Part shown: one piece after another, positions 1 to 6,530 of the stretch
Layout: each line of letters begins with the position of its first letter
Numbering within the stretch: the stretch's first letter is position 1
Source of the DNA: Oscillospiraceae bacterium
GTDB taxonomy: Bacteria; Bacillota; Clostridia; Oscillospirales; Ruminococcaceae
Direction: 5' to 3'
Length of the DNA: 6,792 nt
NCBI GenBank assembly: GCA_031285645.1
Contig: JAITVU010000327.1
Location: 1-6,792, forward strand
Translations under genes and position numbers: made by a program
The notes under the pieces: generated by a model
Database searches by the model: none
Told to the model about the DNA's origin: nothing
The model's input: only the letters and a program-made list of their open reading frames with translations

Positions 1-1314
1 GAGGCCAAACCCGGCGTGTTTGGTGCCGCCGTATTTGCGCAGATCAAGGTACCAGTCGTACTCCCCGATGTCGAGGCCGCACTCCTCAATGCGGCGGACA
101 AGAACATCATAGCGCTCCTCGCGCTGGCTGCCGCCAATGAGCTCGCCGACGCCGGGCACCAATAAATCGGTGGCGGCGACCGTTTTGCCGTCGTCGTTGA
201 CACGCATGTAAAACGCCTTGATCTCCTTGGGATAATCGGTGACAAACACCGGCTTTTTAAAATGTTTTTCGGTGAGGAAGCGTTCGTGCTCCGTCTGCAG
301 GTCGCAGCCCCAGAAGACAGGATATTCAAACTTGACTGTGCCTTTATCCTTGTAATCAAGGAGAATGTCGATCGCCTGCGTATAGGATACGCGCGCAAAA
401 TCAGATGTGGCGACGCCCTCGAGACGTTCCAGCAATTCTTTGTCATAAAAATCATTGAAAAATTTAAGATCGTCCGGACACTGCTCCATCACATAGCGCA
501 GCACATACTGCAGCATATCCTGCGCAAGCGCCATATCGTCCTCAAGGTCGGCGAAGGCGATCTCGGGCTCGATCATCCAGAACTCCGCCGCGTGGCGCGC
601 CGTGTTCGAATTCTCCGCCCTGAAGGTGGGGCCGAACGTATAAACCTTACCAAAGGCCATAGCCATATTCTCGGCCGAAAGCTGCCCCGACACCGTGAGA
701 AAGGTCTGCTTGCCGAAGAAGTCGGCGCTGAAGTCAACAGAACCGTCCTGTGTCGTGGGCGGATTTTTAGGGTCAAGCGTCGTCACGCGGAACATCTCGC
801 CCGCGCCCTCGGCGTCCGCGCCTGTAATAAGCGGGGTCTGCGCATAGACAAAGCCGCGCTCATTGAAGAACTTGTGTATGGCGAACGCCGCGACGGAGCG
901 CACGCGCAGCACAGCGCCAAATGTGTTGGTGCGCGGGCGCAAATGCGCGATGGTGCGCAGGTATTCAAGGGAATGGCGCTTTTTCTGCAAAGGATAGTCC
1001 GGCGCGGAAAGCCCCTCGACCTCTATGGCCGAGGCGTGGATTTCCAAAGGCTGCTTCGCGCCCGGTGTGAGCACAACCCGGCCCGTGACAATCAGGGCCG
1101 CGCCGACATTCAGCTTCGCTATATCTTTATAATTCCCGAGCGCGCTTTCCTCGAATACAATCTGTACATTTTTAAAGCAGGACCCGTCGTCCAGCTCGAT
1201 AAAGCCGATGGATTTTGAATCCCGTATGGTCTTCACCCAACCGCACACAGTGACATCCTTGCCGCCCCATGTATCCGGCGCGTCAAAGAGCTTGCTGATT
1301 TCCAGCCTTTTCAT
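1..1314 (-). CDS. asnS: Asparaginyl-tRNA synthetase, C-terminus cut by window edge
   Basis: This enzyme charges tRNA-Asn with asparagine using ATP in the cytoplasm; it is a class IIb aminoacyl-tRNA synthetase. The minus strand reads 438 codons without a stop from the ATG at 1314 to the window edge. Residues about 20-100 form the N-terminal anticodon-binding OB fold ([20 protein letters not shown]). The catalytic core follows: motif 1 region near 150-164 ([12 protein letters not shown]), motif 2 at about 226-250 ([15 protein letters not shown], then EFWMIEPE), and the conserved stretches [16 protein letters not shown] (355-370), ELIGGSQRE (391-399) and [12 protein letters not shown] (427-438). 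The family is about 463 residues long, so roughly 25 residues, including the arginine of motif 3, lie beyond base 1. The [11 protein letters not shown] signature separates it from aspartyl-tRNA synthetase. The start is supported by AGAAGGA ten bases upstream. The gene diverges from the TPR gene. Confidence 0.97.
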   Translation of the reverse strand, partial: MKRLEISKLFDAPDTWGGKDVTVCGWVKTIRDSKSIGFIELDDGSCFKNVQIVFEESALGNYKDIAKLNVGAALIVTGRVVLTPGAKQPLEIHASAIEVEGLSAPDYPLQKKRHSLEYLRTIAHLRPRTNTFGAVLRVRSVAAFAIHKFFNERGFVYAQTPLITGADAEGAGEMFRVTTLDPKNPPTTQDGSVDFSADFFGKQTFLTVSGQLSAENMAMAFGKVYTFGPTFRAENSNTARHAAEFWMIEPEIAFADLEDDMALAQDMLQYVLRYVMEQCPDDLKFFNDFYDKELLERLEGVATSDFARVSYTQAIDILLDYKDKGTVKFEYPVFWGCDLQTEHERFLTEKHFKKPVFVTDYPKEIKAFYMRVNDDGKTVAATDLLVPGVGELIGGSQREERYDVLVRRIEECGLDIGEYDWYLDLRKYGGTKHAGFGL

Positions 1315-1324
1315 ACACAATCAT

Positions 1325-1331
1325 TCCTTCT
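1325..1331 (-). promoter_or_regulatory. Ribosome binding site of asnS
   Basis: On the minus strand AGAAGGA lies ten bases before the ATG at 1314. It fixes the asnS start, because the reading frame begins with the expected [10 protein letters not shown] and there is no better-placed start upstream. Confidence 0.7.
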
Positions 1332-1442
1332 GTATCAAATATTAAATTGGTTGTCATCCGGATTATTCCGACTAAAAAGCCCCGAGAATGCTGGCCAGTG
1401 CTTTTTTTCGTTCAAATAACCCTAAAGGGGCAATCCACCCAA

Positions 1443-1538
1443 GCCGCAAATCCCGCCGCGCTTTTAGCGCGGCTCCATAGCGCCCGTAAACGGGCGGCTA
1501 TGGCTTTGGCGACCCGCCGCCAAAGAGGGATTTGCGGC
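1443..1538. repeat. 96-nt cloverleaf-forming inverted repeat element in the asnS leader
   Basis: A perfect 12-bp stem (1443-1454 with 1527-1538, GCCGCAAATCCC against GGGATTTGCGGC) encloses three hairpins packed end to end. Arm 1 is 1455-1473, a 7-bp stem with a five-base loop. Arm 2 is 1475-1503, a 12-bp stem with a single bulged G and the loop TAAA. Arm 3 is 1504-1525, an 8-bp stem with a six-base loop. In all, 39 base pairs use 78 paired bases plus the one bulged base, and single unpaired bases (1474, 1526) sit at the junction. It folds equally well on either strand. If transcribed it would lie in the 5' leader of asnS. It could be a dispersed intergenic repeat (of BOX or ERIC type), a non-autonomous mobile element, or a structured leader RNA. 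I recognise no named family. Confidence 0.8.
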
Positions 1539-1624
1539 GTTTCAGCAATTATCCGAAAAGGGCCAAGGGCCGTCAGCGCAAAATATTTTCATCATCACAC
1601 GGCATATACTATACAATTGACATT

Positions 1625-1653
1625 ATTATAGTACAAAATACCCGTCCACACAA
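1625..1653 (-). promoter_or_regulatory. Candidate sigma-A promoter of asnS
   Basis: On the minus strand TTGTGT (1648-1653) and a perfect TATAAT (1625-1630) are separated by 17 bases. Transcription would begin near 1618, giving an asnS leader of about 300 nt that includes the cloverleaf. A second, overlapping minus-strand pair, TTGTAC-17 bases-TATAGT, lies slightly further downstream and could also serve. Confidence 0.55.
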
Positions 1654-1790
1654 GTAACCGCCAAAAAAACGGTCAACGGCTTTTCTGTTGCTGATCCTGT
1701 TTTCCCGCACCTGCCTCACAAGGCCCTATTCCACCAGTCACGCATTATGCGGCATTTCTGGATCGTCTCGAAAAAACGTTACTCCCGCTA

Positions 1791-1820
1791 TTGTTTTTGT
1801 ATGCCGTGATATGATAGAAT
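1791..1820 (+). promoter_or_regulatory. Candidate promoter of the TPR-lipoprotein operon
   Basis: TTGTTT (1791-1796) is followed after 18 bases by TAGAAT (1815-1820). TG at 1812-1813 gives an extended -10 element. Transcription would start near 1827, leaving a leader of about 190 nt before the TPR gene. A TATAAT at 1883-1888 is an alternative -10, but it lacks a good -35. Confidence 0.45.
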
Positions 1821-1835
1821 AATAAGGGTCTTATA

Positions 1836-1871
1836 GCGGCGGGAATAAAAGAATGTTAAAATCCCCGCCGC
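1836..1871 (+). other. Hairpin in the TPR gene leader (first)
   Basis: GCGGCGGG at 1836-1843 pairs with CCCGCCGC at 1864-1871, an 8-bp GC-only stem with a 20-base AT-rich loop. It starts about nine bases after the proposed transcription start. It is not followed by a T run, so it is not a terminator. It may stabilise the 5' end of the message. Confidence 0.4.
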
Positions 1872-1897
1872 AATGCATTAAGTATAATAATTTCACA

Positions 1898-1917
1898 CGG
1901 CAGGTTTGGCCCTGCCG
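1898..1917 (+). other. Hairpin in the TPR gene leader (second)
   Basis: CGGCAGG at 1898-1904 pairs with CCTGCCG at 1911-1917 around a six-base loop (TTTGGC). No T run follows. It lies about 100 bases upstream of the ribosome binding site, so it does not mask it directly. Confidence 0.4.
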
Positions 1918-2007
1918 CCGTACGGTAAACACGTCATATATGCACCTGTACACCATATTGCCACATAAACTTGATCTTCATGGATATTCACCTTTAACCA
2001 CGCAGTC

Positions 2008-2014
2008 AGGAGGG
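2008..2014 (+). promoter_or_regulatory. Ribosome binding site of the TPR gene
   Basis: AGGAGGG lies five bases before the ATG at 2020, near consensus. It decides that start against the other frames that cross the region. Confidence 0.85.
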
Positions 2015-2019
2015 AAAGC

Positions 2020-5000
2020 ATGGCCCGAAAAACGTCTGAAGGCGCGCGCCGGGATATAAAGGACGCTATGGAAGAAGTGGCGTTTTTGCGTCAAAAATGC
2101 AGCTCCATGGCTTTGAGAGGGCATTACACGGAGTGCGCAAAGCTGATTGAGGACAATTTGAAGCTGATGTACACCCACGAGCGCTGGCCCGAAAATTTTT
2201 TCTCCGTCCTCAAAACCTATCAGCGCTGCTATCCGGCGCTGGGTCACTCGGAATCTGTGGAGGACCATGTCGCTGAGCTGCTGAAAAAAAACGATATCCC
2301 CTTTGTGTTTGCCTCTTACCTGCGCGGCGGCGAAGCGCCGCTCAAGTGGAACGCCGAATATTTCCGCGACCGCGCGCTGCATGCGCGGGCCGAGCAGGAT
2401 TATGACACCGCGCTGGCCTGCTGCCGGATCGCGCTCAAAATTGACCCGTCCAGTTCAAACCTCCATTTGCTCTGCGGCTGGATTTATGAGGACATGGACA
2501 AGATCGACGACGCGATTACAATGATTGCCCAGGCCCTCGAAATCAATGAAGCCAATATGCAGGCGAGCCAGACGATCGCGCGGCTTTACTCCAAAACCAA
2601 CATCGCCAAGGCGCTTGAGTATATCGACAAGGCCATCGCGGCCTCCCCGCATGAACCGGGATTTTACGCCGAAAAAGCCGCCATTCTTCTGACCCGGGGT
2701 GATAAGGAGGGGGCGCTCGCGCTCTACGATAAAGCGTCCGAGCTCGACCCCTACAACCCCGACTACGCCTTCCGCAAGGGCGAGCTTTATGTCGGCGACG
2801 GCAATGAGACGGCCGCCATTATTCAGTATAAGCGCGCTGTCGCCCTCAACGCCGGCCACGCCCTGTCTCTTTACCGTTTGGCGTGCCTGCACGAGCGCAG
2901 GCAGCCCGCCGCCGCGCTGGAATTTGTCACGCCCCTGGTTACGGCGGAACCCAAAAATATGGACGCCCTGCTTCTGCGGGCGCGCCTGCTCACAAGGCTT
3001 GGGGATCACGCGGGCGCGATGACCCAGTATAAAAGCATTCTGGAACTGGATGAGAAAAATATTGAGGCGCTGGGCGGCATCGCGTCAGTCTACCTCGCCG
3101 ATAACTACACATTGGCGGCGGATTATTACGGGCGCGCGCTCGCCATTGAGCCGGGCAACATCCCTTTTCTTATGGGTAAGGCCAGGGCGCATCTGGGCCT
3201 TGGCCAGAGCGATAAGGCGATCGACCTGTATAAAAACGTCATTGCCCTTGATAAAAACAGCCATGCCGCCTTGAGCCAGCTCGCGCGCCTGACGGCGGAA
3301 ACCGATGTCAAGGCCGCCTTTGACTACATTACAAAGGCTCTGGCGCTTGACGGCGAAAACCCTGAATACCACACGCAAAAAGCCGATCTTCTTTTGCGTA
3401 TGGGGCGGCGCGATGAGGCGATATCATCGCTCAATATCGCGGTGAAATACGATCCCGGCAACGCAGCCCTGCATTACGAACTGGGACGCCTGCTCCAGAA
3501 TATCGGCAACCGCGCCTCGGCGGAAAAGAACCTTGAAGAGGCCGTAAGCCTTGATCCCCGGCATGCCCAGGCGTTTGGCGCCCTCGCCGAGCTGCTGCTC
3601 TACTCCGAACCGGACCGGGCGCTGCACTGTATCAACACGGCCATTGGCCTAGACGTGGCCAACGCCGCCTACTACTTTATTAAAAGCCGCATCGCGTCCC
3701 AAATACAGGAAGACAGGCACGCCCAGGATATGATCAGGCAGAACATGACGGCGCAGTCCGCCGAGGACGCGGAGGAGATGGGCGCGCTCTCAACCGGGGA
3801 CAGCCTGCGCGTGGCGCTTATGTACGTCAACAGGGCCATTGAACTGGCCCCCAACAACAACACCTACCTGTGCGAACGCGCGCGCCTGCTTTATTTGCTC
3901 GGCCAATCCTCAAAGGCGCTCGACCAGTATCAGACTTTGCTCAAATCCGACGCCAACAACCACGAGGCGCTTTACGGGGTGGGTATCATTCTCCTGTCAA
4001 AGAAAGATGAGAAGCCTCTTGAGTACTTCGAAAAGGCCATTACCCTTGCGCCCTCCGCGGCTAAATACCACGCCGGAAAGGCGGCGGCGCTGGCCCGCGA
4101 GCCCCAAACCTACCGCGCCGCCATTGACTGCTACGATCAGGCCTTGCTGCTCGACACCTATAACGACGGCCCGGCGTTGGATAAGGCCCGCCTGCTCGAG
4201 TCGCGCGGCGATCTATTCGAGGCCATGGACGCCTACAGGCGCACATTGCTGATCAACCCCAACAATTTGCCCGCCAGCGCCAAAATGGGCGAACTGCTCG
4301 CGCGCATCCAACCCGATAACGCGCTCGTCTACATCGACCACGCCATCGAGCTCGATCCGTCCGACTGGAAACTGCACATGTGGCGCGGGCGCATCCTGTA
4401 CGGCCTGTCGCGGCCGGAAGAGGCGGAAAATGTATGCGGCGAGGCGCTTGTCCTCTGCGGGCAGAGCGGCGAGGGGTATTTCACCCTCGCGGGCATCCTG
4501 AGCGACTTTGACGCCAGGACAGCTTTGCGCTACGCCGTGCAGGCGGTTGAGCGGGACGACAACAAAGGCGAATATCACGCCCTGTGCGGCAAACTGTGCC
4601 TGGAACTCGGCGAGTATGAAAACGCTCAGGCGTATTTCCAGAAAGCCATGACGCTCAATCCCAAAGACGGCGAAGCCAGGGAGAAAAACGTTGAGCTGCT
4701 GTACAGACAGGGCGCGCCCGAGAGCGTTGAAGCCGCCGAGGCTTTGGCCGACAGCCCGTCGGCGCTTTTGCTCAAAGCCAAAGTGTTCGATGAGATTGCC
4801 GATCCGCCGCGCACACAGGAAGCGGTCGACCTGTTGGCCCAGGCGCTCAAACAGTACCCGGACGATCTGCCCCTGCGCGAGGAATATGTCGCCCTGCTCG
4901 GTAAAAAACGCTCCTTCCTCAAGTATCCGATCGAAAAAGCGAAGCTCGAACGCCTGCGTAAAAAGCGAGAAAAGGCGTTGGAATCGGCCCAAAGCGCCGA

Positions 5001-5220
5001 AGCCATCAGCTTTGAACGGCCGGAGGAAACCCCGGCCCCAGGCACAGCGGGCGAGACGGGCGGCCAGGACCAGCCCGAATCGGCCGCGGATACGCCGGAT
5101 GATTCCGGGGCCGGACAGGAAGCGGGCGAACCGGATACCGTGGAAACGGCCGGACCGGATCTCGCGCAGCCGCAACCGACAGACAGCGAGTCGATTCAAA
5201 CAGGTCAGGCGTCCGAGTAA
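2020..5220 (+). CDS. Large tetratricopeptide-repeat (TPR) protein with acidic tail
   Basis: A 1066-residue protein with no signal peptide or membrane segment, so probably cytoplasmic. Residues 1-110 are helical and not clearly repetitive. From about 110 to 895 the chain is a solenoid of some twenty-odd TPR units, with typical motifs such as AIDLYKNVIALDKN, ALEYFEKAI-type helices and IELDPSD. The units are of two lengths: 34-residue repeats alternate with 33-residue repeats that lack one residue between the helices (for example DVKAAFDYITKALALDGENPEY near 430). Residues about 560-594 are a divergent polar, acidic insertion. A basic helix rich in K and R (about 962-989) is followed by a low-complexity E/P/G/D/Q tail (about 995-1066), probably disordered. 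TPR solenoids bind other proteins; no catalytic domain is visible and the partner is unknown. The strong start site and repeat register make the gene secure. A lipoprotein gene follows after 40 bases. Confidence 0.93.
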   Translation: MARKTSEGARRDIKDAMEEVAFLRQKCSSMALRGHYTECAKLIEDNLKLMYTHERWPENFFSVLKTYQRCYPALGHSESVEDHVAELLKKNDIPFVFASYLRGGEAPLKWNAEYFRDRALHARAEQDYDTALACCRIALKIDPSSSNLHLLCGWIYEDMDKIDDAITMIAQALEINEANMQASQTIARLYSKTNIAKALEYIDKAIAASPHEPGFYAEKAAILLTRGDKEGALALYDKASELDPYNPDYAFRKGELYVGDGNETAAIIQYKRAVALNAGHALSLYRLACLHERRQPAAALEFVTPLVTAEPKNMDALLLRARLLTRLGDHAGAMTQYKSILELDEKNIEALGGIASVYLADNYTLAADYYGRALAIEPGNIPFLMGKARAHLGLGQSDKAIDLYKNVIALDKNSHAALSQLARLTAETDVKAAFDYITKALALDGENPEYHTQKADLLLRMGRRDEAISSLNIAVKYDPGNAALHYELGRLLQNIGNRASAEKNLEEAVSLDPRHAQAFGALAELLLYSEPDRALHCINTAIGLDVANAAYYFIKSRIASQIQEDRHAQDMIRQNMTAQSAEDAEEMGALSTGDSLRVALMYVNRAIELAPNNNTYLCERARLLYLLGQSSKALDQYQTLLKSDANNHEALYGVGIILLSKKDEKPLEYFEKAITLAPSAAKYHAGKAAALAREPQTYRAAIDCYDQALLLDTYNDGPALDKARLLESRGDLFEAMDAYRRTLLINPNNLPASAKMGELLARIQPDNALVYIDHAIELDPSDWKLHMWRGRILYGLSRPEEAENVCGEALVLCGQSGEGYFTLAGILSDFDARTALRYAVQAVERDDNKGEYHALCGKLCLELGEYENAQAYFQKAMTLNPKDGEAREKNVELLYRQGAPESVEAAEALADSPSALLLKAKVFDEIADPPRTQEAVDLLAQALKQYPDDLPLREEYVALLGKKRSFLKYPIEKAKLERLRKKREKALESAQSAEAISFERPEETPAPGTAGETGGQDQPESAADTPDDSGAGQEAGEPDTVETAGPDLAQPQPTDSESIQTGQASE

Positions 5221-5245
5221 ATAAGAGCCTGCTGCTGATTTGCAT

Positions 5246-5250
5246 GGGAG
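5246..5250 (+). promoter_or_regulatory. Ribosome binding site of the lipoprotein gene
   Basis: GGGAG lies ten bases before the ATG at 5261. It favours that ATG over an in-frame TTG at 5240, which would place the ribosome binding site inside the coding sequence. Confidence 0.55.
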
Positions 5251-5260
5251 TTTAAAACAA

Positions 5261-5650
5261 ATGAATTTTATAGAGAGAGGCGTTTCATCCGCCCTTCTGA
5301 GCCTGATCATTGTCTTTATTTTTGCCGCATGCGCCGGTCAAAATGATGCGACGGACAATGTTTTCCCCAATATTGACAACGTAGCCATTCCCGATGTTTT
5401 GGAAAAAACAGTCGGCACGGTGGGCGACACCTATTTCACCGCTTTTGGAAAGAGCGATAACCCGGATTACCAATCCTATCTCTCGGTGACTTTTAAAGAC
5501 ACAACCGAGGCCGATTACACGACGCTGACAGAACATTATCAATCCGCTTCAACCGGGACAGCGGAAGACGGCGCCCTTCTTTTTGATTGGGGATGGCTTT
5601 ATGTCAATACCGATCAAAGCGCAATCACAGTCAACGCTTATATCAAATAA
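5261..5650 (+). CDS. Small putative lipoprotein of unknown function
   Basis: A 129-residue protein. The N-terminus has a charged start (MNFIERG), a hydrophobic stretch at about 8-22 (VSSALLSLIIVFIFA) and then FAAC, a lipobox-like site with Cys24 as the predicted lipidated residue. Phe at -3 is a less common choice, so processing is likely but not certain. The mature part would be 106 residues, acidic, with a linker at 25-45 and a compact C-terminal half containing YLSVTFKD, TEADYTTLTEHYQ, LLFDWGWLYVN and AITVNAYIK. The alternation suggests a small alpha/beta fold. I do not recognise the family. It lies 40 bases after the TPR gene with no terminator or promoter between, so the two are probably cotranscribed. 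A strong terminator follows 11 bases after the stop. Confidence 0.85.
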   Translation: MNFIERGVSSALLSLIIVFIFAACAGQNDATDNVFPNIDNVAIPDVLEKTVGTVGDTYFTAFGKSDNPDYQSYLSVTFKDTTEADYTTLTEHYQSASTGTAEDGALLFDWGWLYVNTDQSAITVNAYIK

Positions 5651-5661
5651 TGATCCATTCC

Positions 5662-5701
5662 AAACAGCCCGCCGCCGAACGTGTTCGGCGGCGGGCTGTT
5701 T
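5662..5701 (+). terminator. Strong intrinsic terminator after the TPR-lipoprotein operon
   Basis: A 40-base perfect palindrome: the 19-base arms 5662-5680 and 5683-5701 flank a GT centre, with a core of CAGCCCGCCGCCGAAC. The folded RNA would have at least 16 to 17 pairs. It is followed by a T-rich stretch (TTTATTTGTTATATTATTTTAT). It lies 11 bases after the lipoprotein stop and isolates the downstream Xre unit. Confidence 0.9.
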
Positions 5702-5731
5702 ATTTGTTATATTATTTTATGTAAATTATAT

Positions 5732-5760
5732 TTGACATTTTGCAATATATATTGTAATAT
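5732..5760 (+). promoter_or_regulatory. Promoter of the Xre regulator-membrane protein operon
   Basis: A perfect TTGACA (5732-5737) is followed after exactly 17 bases by TAATAT (5755-5760), four of six to consensus. Transcription would start near 5767, which places the start within the ribosome binding site region and gives a message with a leader of only about a dozen bases. If so, translation initiation may be near-leaderless. Alternatively, the true -10 lies a few bases upstream. Confidence 0.6.
5740..5757. promoter_or_regulatory. Operator-like palindrome inside the Xre promoter
   Basis: TTGCAATATATATTGTAA is an 18-bp inverted repeat with 16 symmetric positions; the only mismatch is one G/T pair of opposing positions. 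It fills the spacer between -35 and -10 and covers the first three bases of the -10. Small Xre regulators commonly repress their own promoters by binding such sites, so this is the natural candidate for the binding site of the adjacent gene product. Confidence 0.5.
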
Positions 5761-5764
5761 CAAC

Positions 5765-5773
5765 AAGGAGGTG
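5765..5773 (+). promoter_or_regulatory. Ribosome binding site of the Xre regulator
   Basis: AAGGAGGTG is a near-perfect anti-16S match, six bases (from AGGAGG) before the ATG at 5778. Confidence 0.85.
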
Positions 5774-5777
5774 TCTA

Positions 5778-5975
5778 ATGCAAAACAAGCGCATGAAAAT
5801 CGCGCGAGTCGAGCGCGATTTCTCACAGAAGCAGCTTGCCGATACGGTGGGCGTTACAAGGCAGACCATCGGCATGATTGAGGCAGGCAGGTTTAACCCG
5901 TCAATAAAGCTATGCAACGCCATTTGCCGGGCACTCGGCAAAACATTGAACGATTTGTTTTGGGAGGATGAGTAA
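5778..5975 (+). CDS. Small Xre/Cro-type helix-turn-helix transcriptional regulator
   Basis: A 65-residue protein that is essentially a single HTH_3 (Cro/CI) DNA-binding domain. Residues about 6-60 hold the five-helix fold, with the helix-turn-helix at SQKQLADTVGVTRQTIGMIE (about 16-35). It ends with the typical ALGKTLNDLFWEDE, in which the last helix usually helps dimerisation. There is no sensor or effector domain. Such stand-alone regulators often control the adjacent membrane-protein gene and themselves. Here the next gene starts one base after the stop, and an inverted repeat lies within the promoter, which fits autoregulation (inference). The start is fixed by a strong ribosome binding site. 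Confidence 0.93.
   Translation: MQNKRMKIARVERDFSQKQLADTVGVTRQTIGMIEAGRFNPSIKLCNAICRALGKTLNDLFWEDE
5962..5967 (+). promoter_or_regulatory. Ribosome binding site of the membrane protein gene, inside the regulator gene
   Basis: GGGAGG lies nine bases before the ATG at 5977 and directly abuts the alternative ATG at 5968. Spacing therefore favours 5977 as the start. Confidence 0.65.
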
Positions 5976-5976
5976 A

Positions 5977-6435
5977 ATGAAGTTTTTTCGATTTTGCGCC
6001 GATGAAAGGCAGGAGCAGGAGCTTTCAAAATTGGAGAGCCGGGGCTTCTGGATTATGATGGGCGCGCTTATGATCGGGCTTTTTGTCAAGGGCCTGTCCC
6101 CCGACGTCAGCCTATACAATGTCGCCGGTGAGCTTTTTGCATTGGCCGCCGGCGCTTTGTTTGTCGGGATCGGCAGCGTTGTAAAAGGCCACTGGCCTTT
6201 GTCTCTCAAACCCAGTTTCAGAACGTACTGCATCTACAGTTTAGCCGCCGCTGTCACCGTGCCGGCCATCGGCGGCGTCCTGATCTATATAAGGCATGCG
6301 TCCGTCAACATAACGGCTTTGCTGTTTAACATGGTGCTTGTCTTTGCTTTCTGCTTTATCTTTTCGCTTGTGACGGGCGCCCTCACAAAAAAGCGCAGCG
6401 CAAAGCTGGAGCTTGAATGCCGGGATAAGCCCTGA
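5977..6435 (+). CDS. Four-helix membrane protein paired with Xre regulator (DUF6773-like)
   Basis: A 152-residue integral membrane protein. The N-terminus is cytoplasmic-looking and charged (ADERQEQELSKLESRGFW, about 8-25), followed by predicted membrane segments at about 25-40, 47-68, 83-105 and 112-136, then a basic tail (TKKRSAKLELECRDKP). The DERQ-E-L-K-ESRGFWI start followed by two helices resembles the DUF6773 family of Firmicutes, which is typically encoded next to a small Xre regulator. That family name is from memory and is moderately confident. No catalytic motif is visible and the function is unknown. The gene begins one base after the regulator stop, so the two are translationally coupled. 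An earlier ATG at 5968 overlaps the regulator stop but sits too close to the ribosome binding site. Confidence 0.85.
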   Translation: MKFFRFCADERQEQELSKLESRGFWIMMGALMIGLFVKGLSPDVSLYNVAGELFALAAGALFVGIGSVVKGHWPLSLKPSFRTYCIYSLAAAVTVPAIGGVLIYIRHASVNITALLFNMVLVFAFCFIFSLVTGALTKKRSAKLELECRDKP

Positions 6436-6530
6436 CGCGGTTTGAACGAAGGCGCGGTATGGCGCATGGTTATTATGAATCCACTAATGCCCGCAAGATT
6501 GACAGAGAGGTGATTAATGAAGCATAAAAA

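Larger units (their letters stand above)
1315..2019. other. Divergent intergenic region between asnS and the TPR gene
   Basis: These 705 bases separate two divergently transcribed genes and contain no convincing protein gene. The short frames at 1347-1631 and 1853-2059 have no plausible ribosome binding site; the first runs through a large inverted repeat and the second overlaps the strong start of the TPR gene. The region holds the asnS promoter (1625-1653), the asnS leader with the cloverleaf (1443-1538), the plus-strand promoter (1791-1820) and two hairpins in the TPR leader (1836-1871, 1898-1917). Bases 1654-1790 contain nothing I can assign. Confidence 0.75.

Noticed and set aside
262..1218. 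Plus-strand open frame of 318 codons
   Set aside because: It lies antisense to asnS, whose reading frame carries unmistakable synthetase motifs over the same bases. Its translation is basic and cysteine/arginine-rich with no domain, as expected of a shadow frame in GC-rich DNA.
1420..1442. T-box core upstream of asnS
   Set aside because: Only GGGTGG matches on the minus strand. The following ACCGCG is absent, no specifier stem with an AAC codon is evident, and there is no competing terminator before asnS.
1347..1631. Plus-strand frame of 94 codons in the divergent intergenic region
   Set aside because: It runs straight through the cloverleaf inverted repeat, has no ribosome binding site, and its composition follows the repeat.
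1853..2059. Plus-strand frame of 68 codons upstream of the TPR gene
   Set aside because: It has no convincing ribosome binding site and overlaps the well-supported TPR start in another frame.
4213..5310. Minus-strand open frame of 365 codons
   Set aside because: It is antisense to the TPR gene and the start of the lipoprotein gene, has no ribosome binding site and no recognisable domain. The plus strand shows a regular TPR register throughout.
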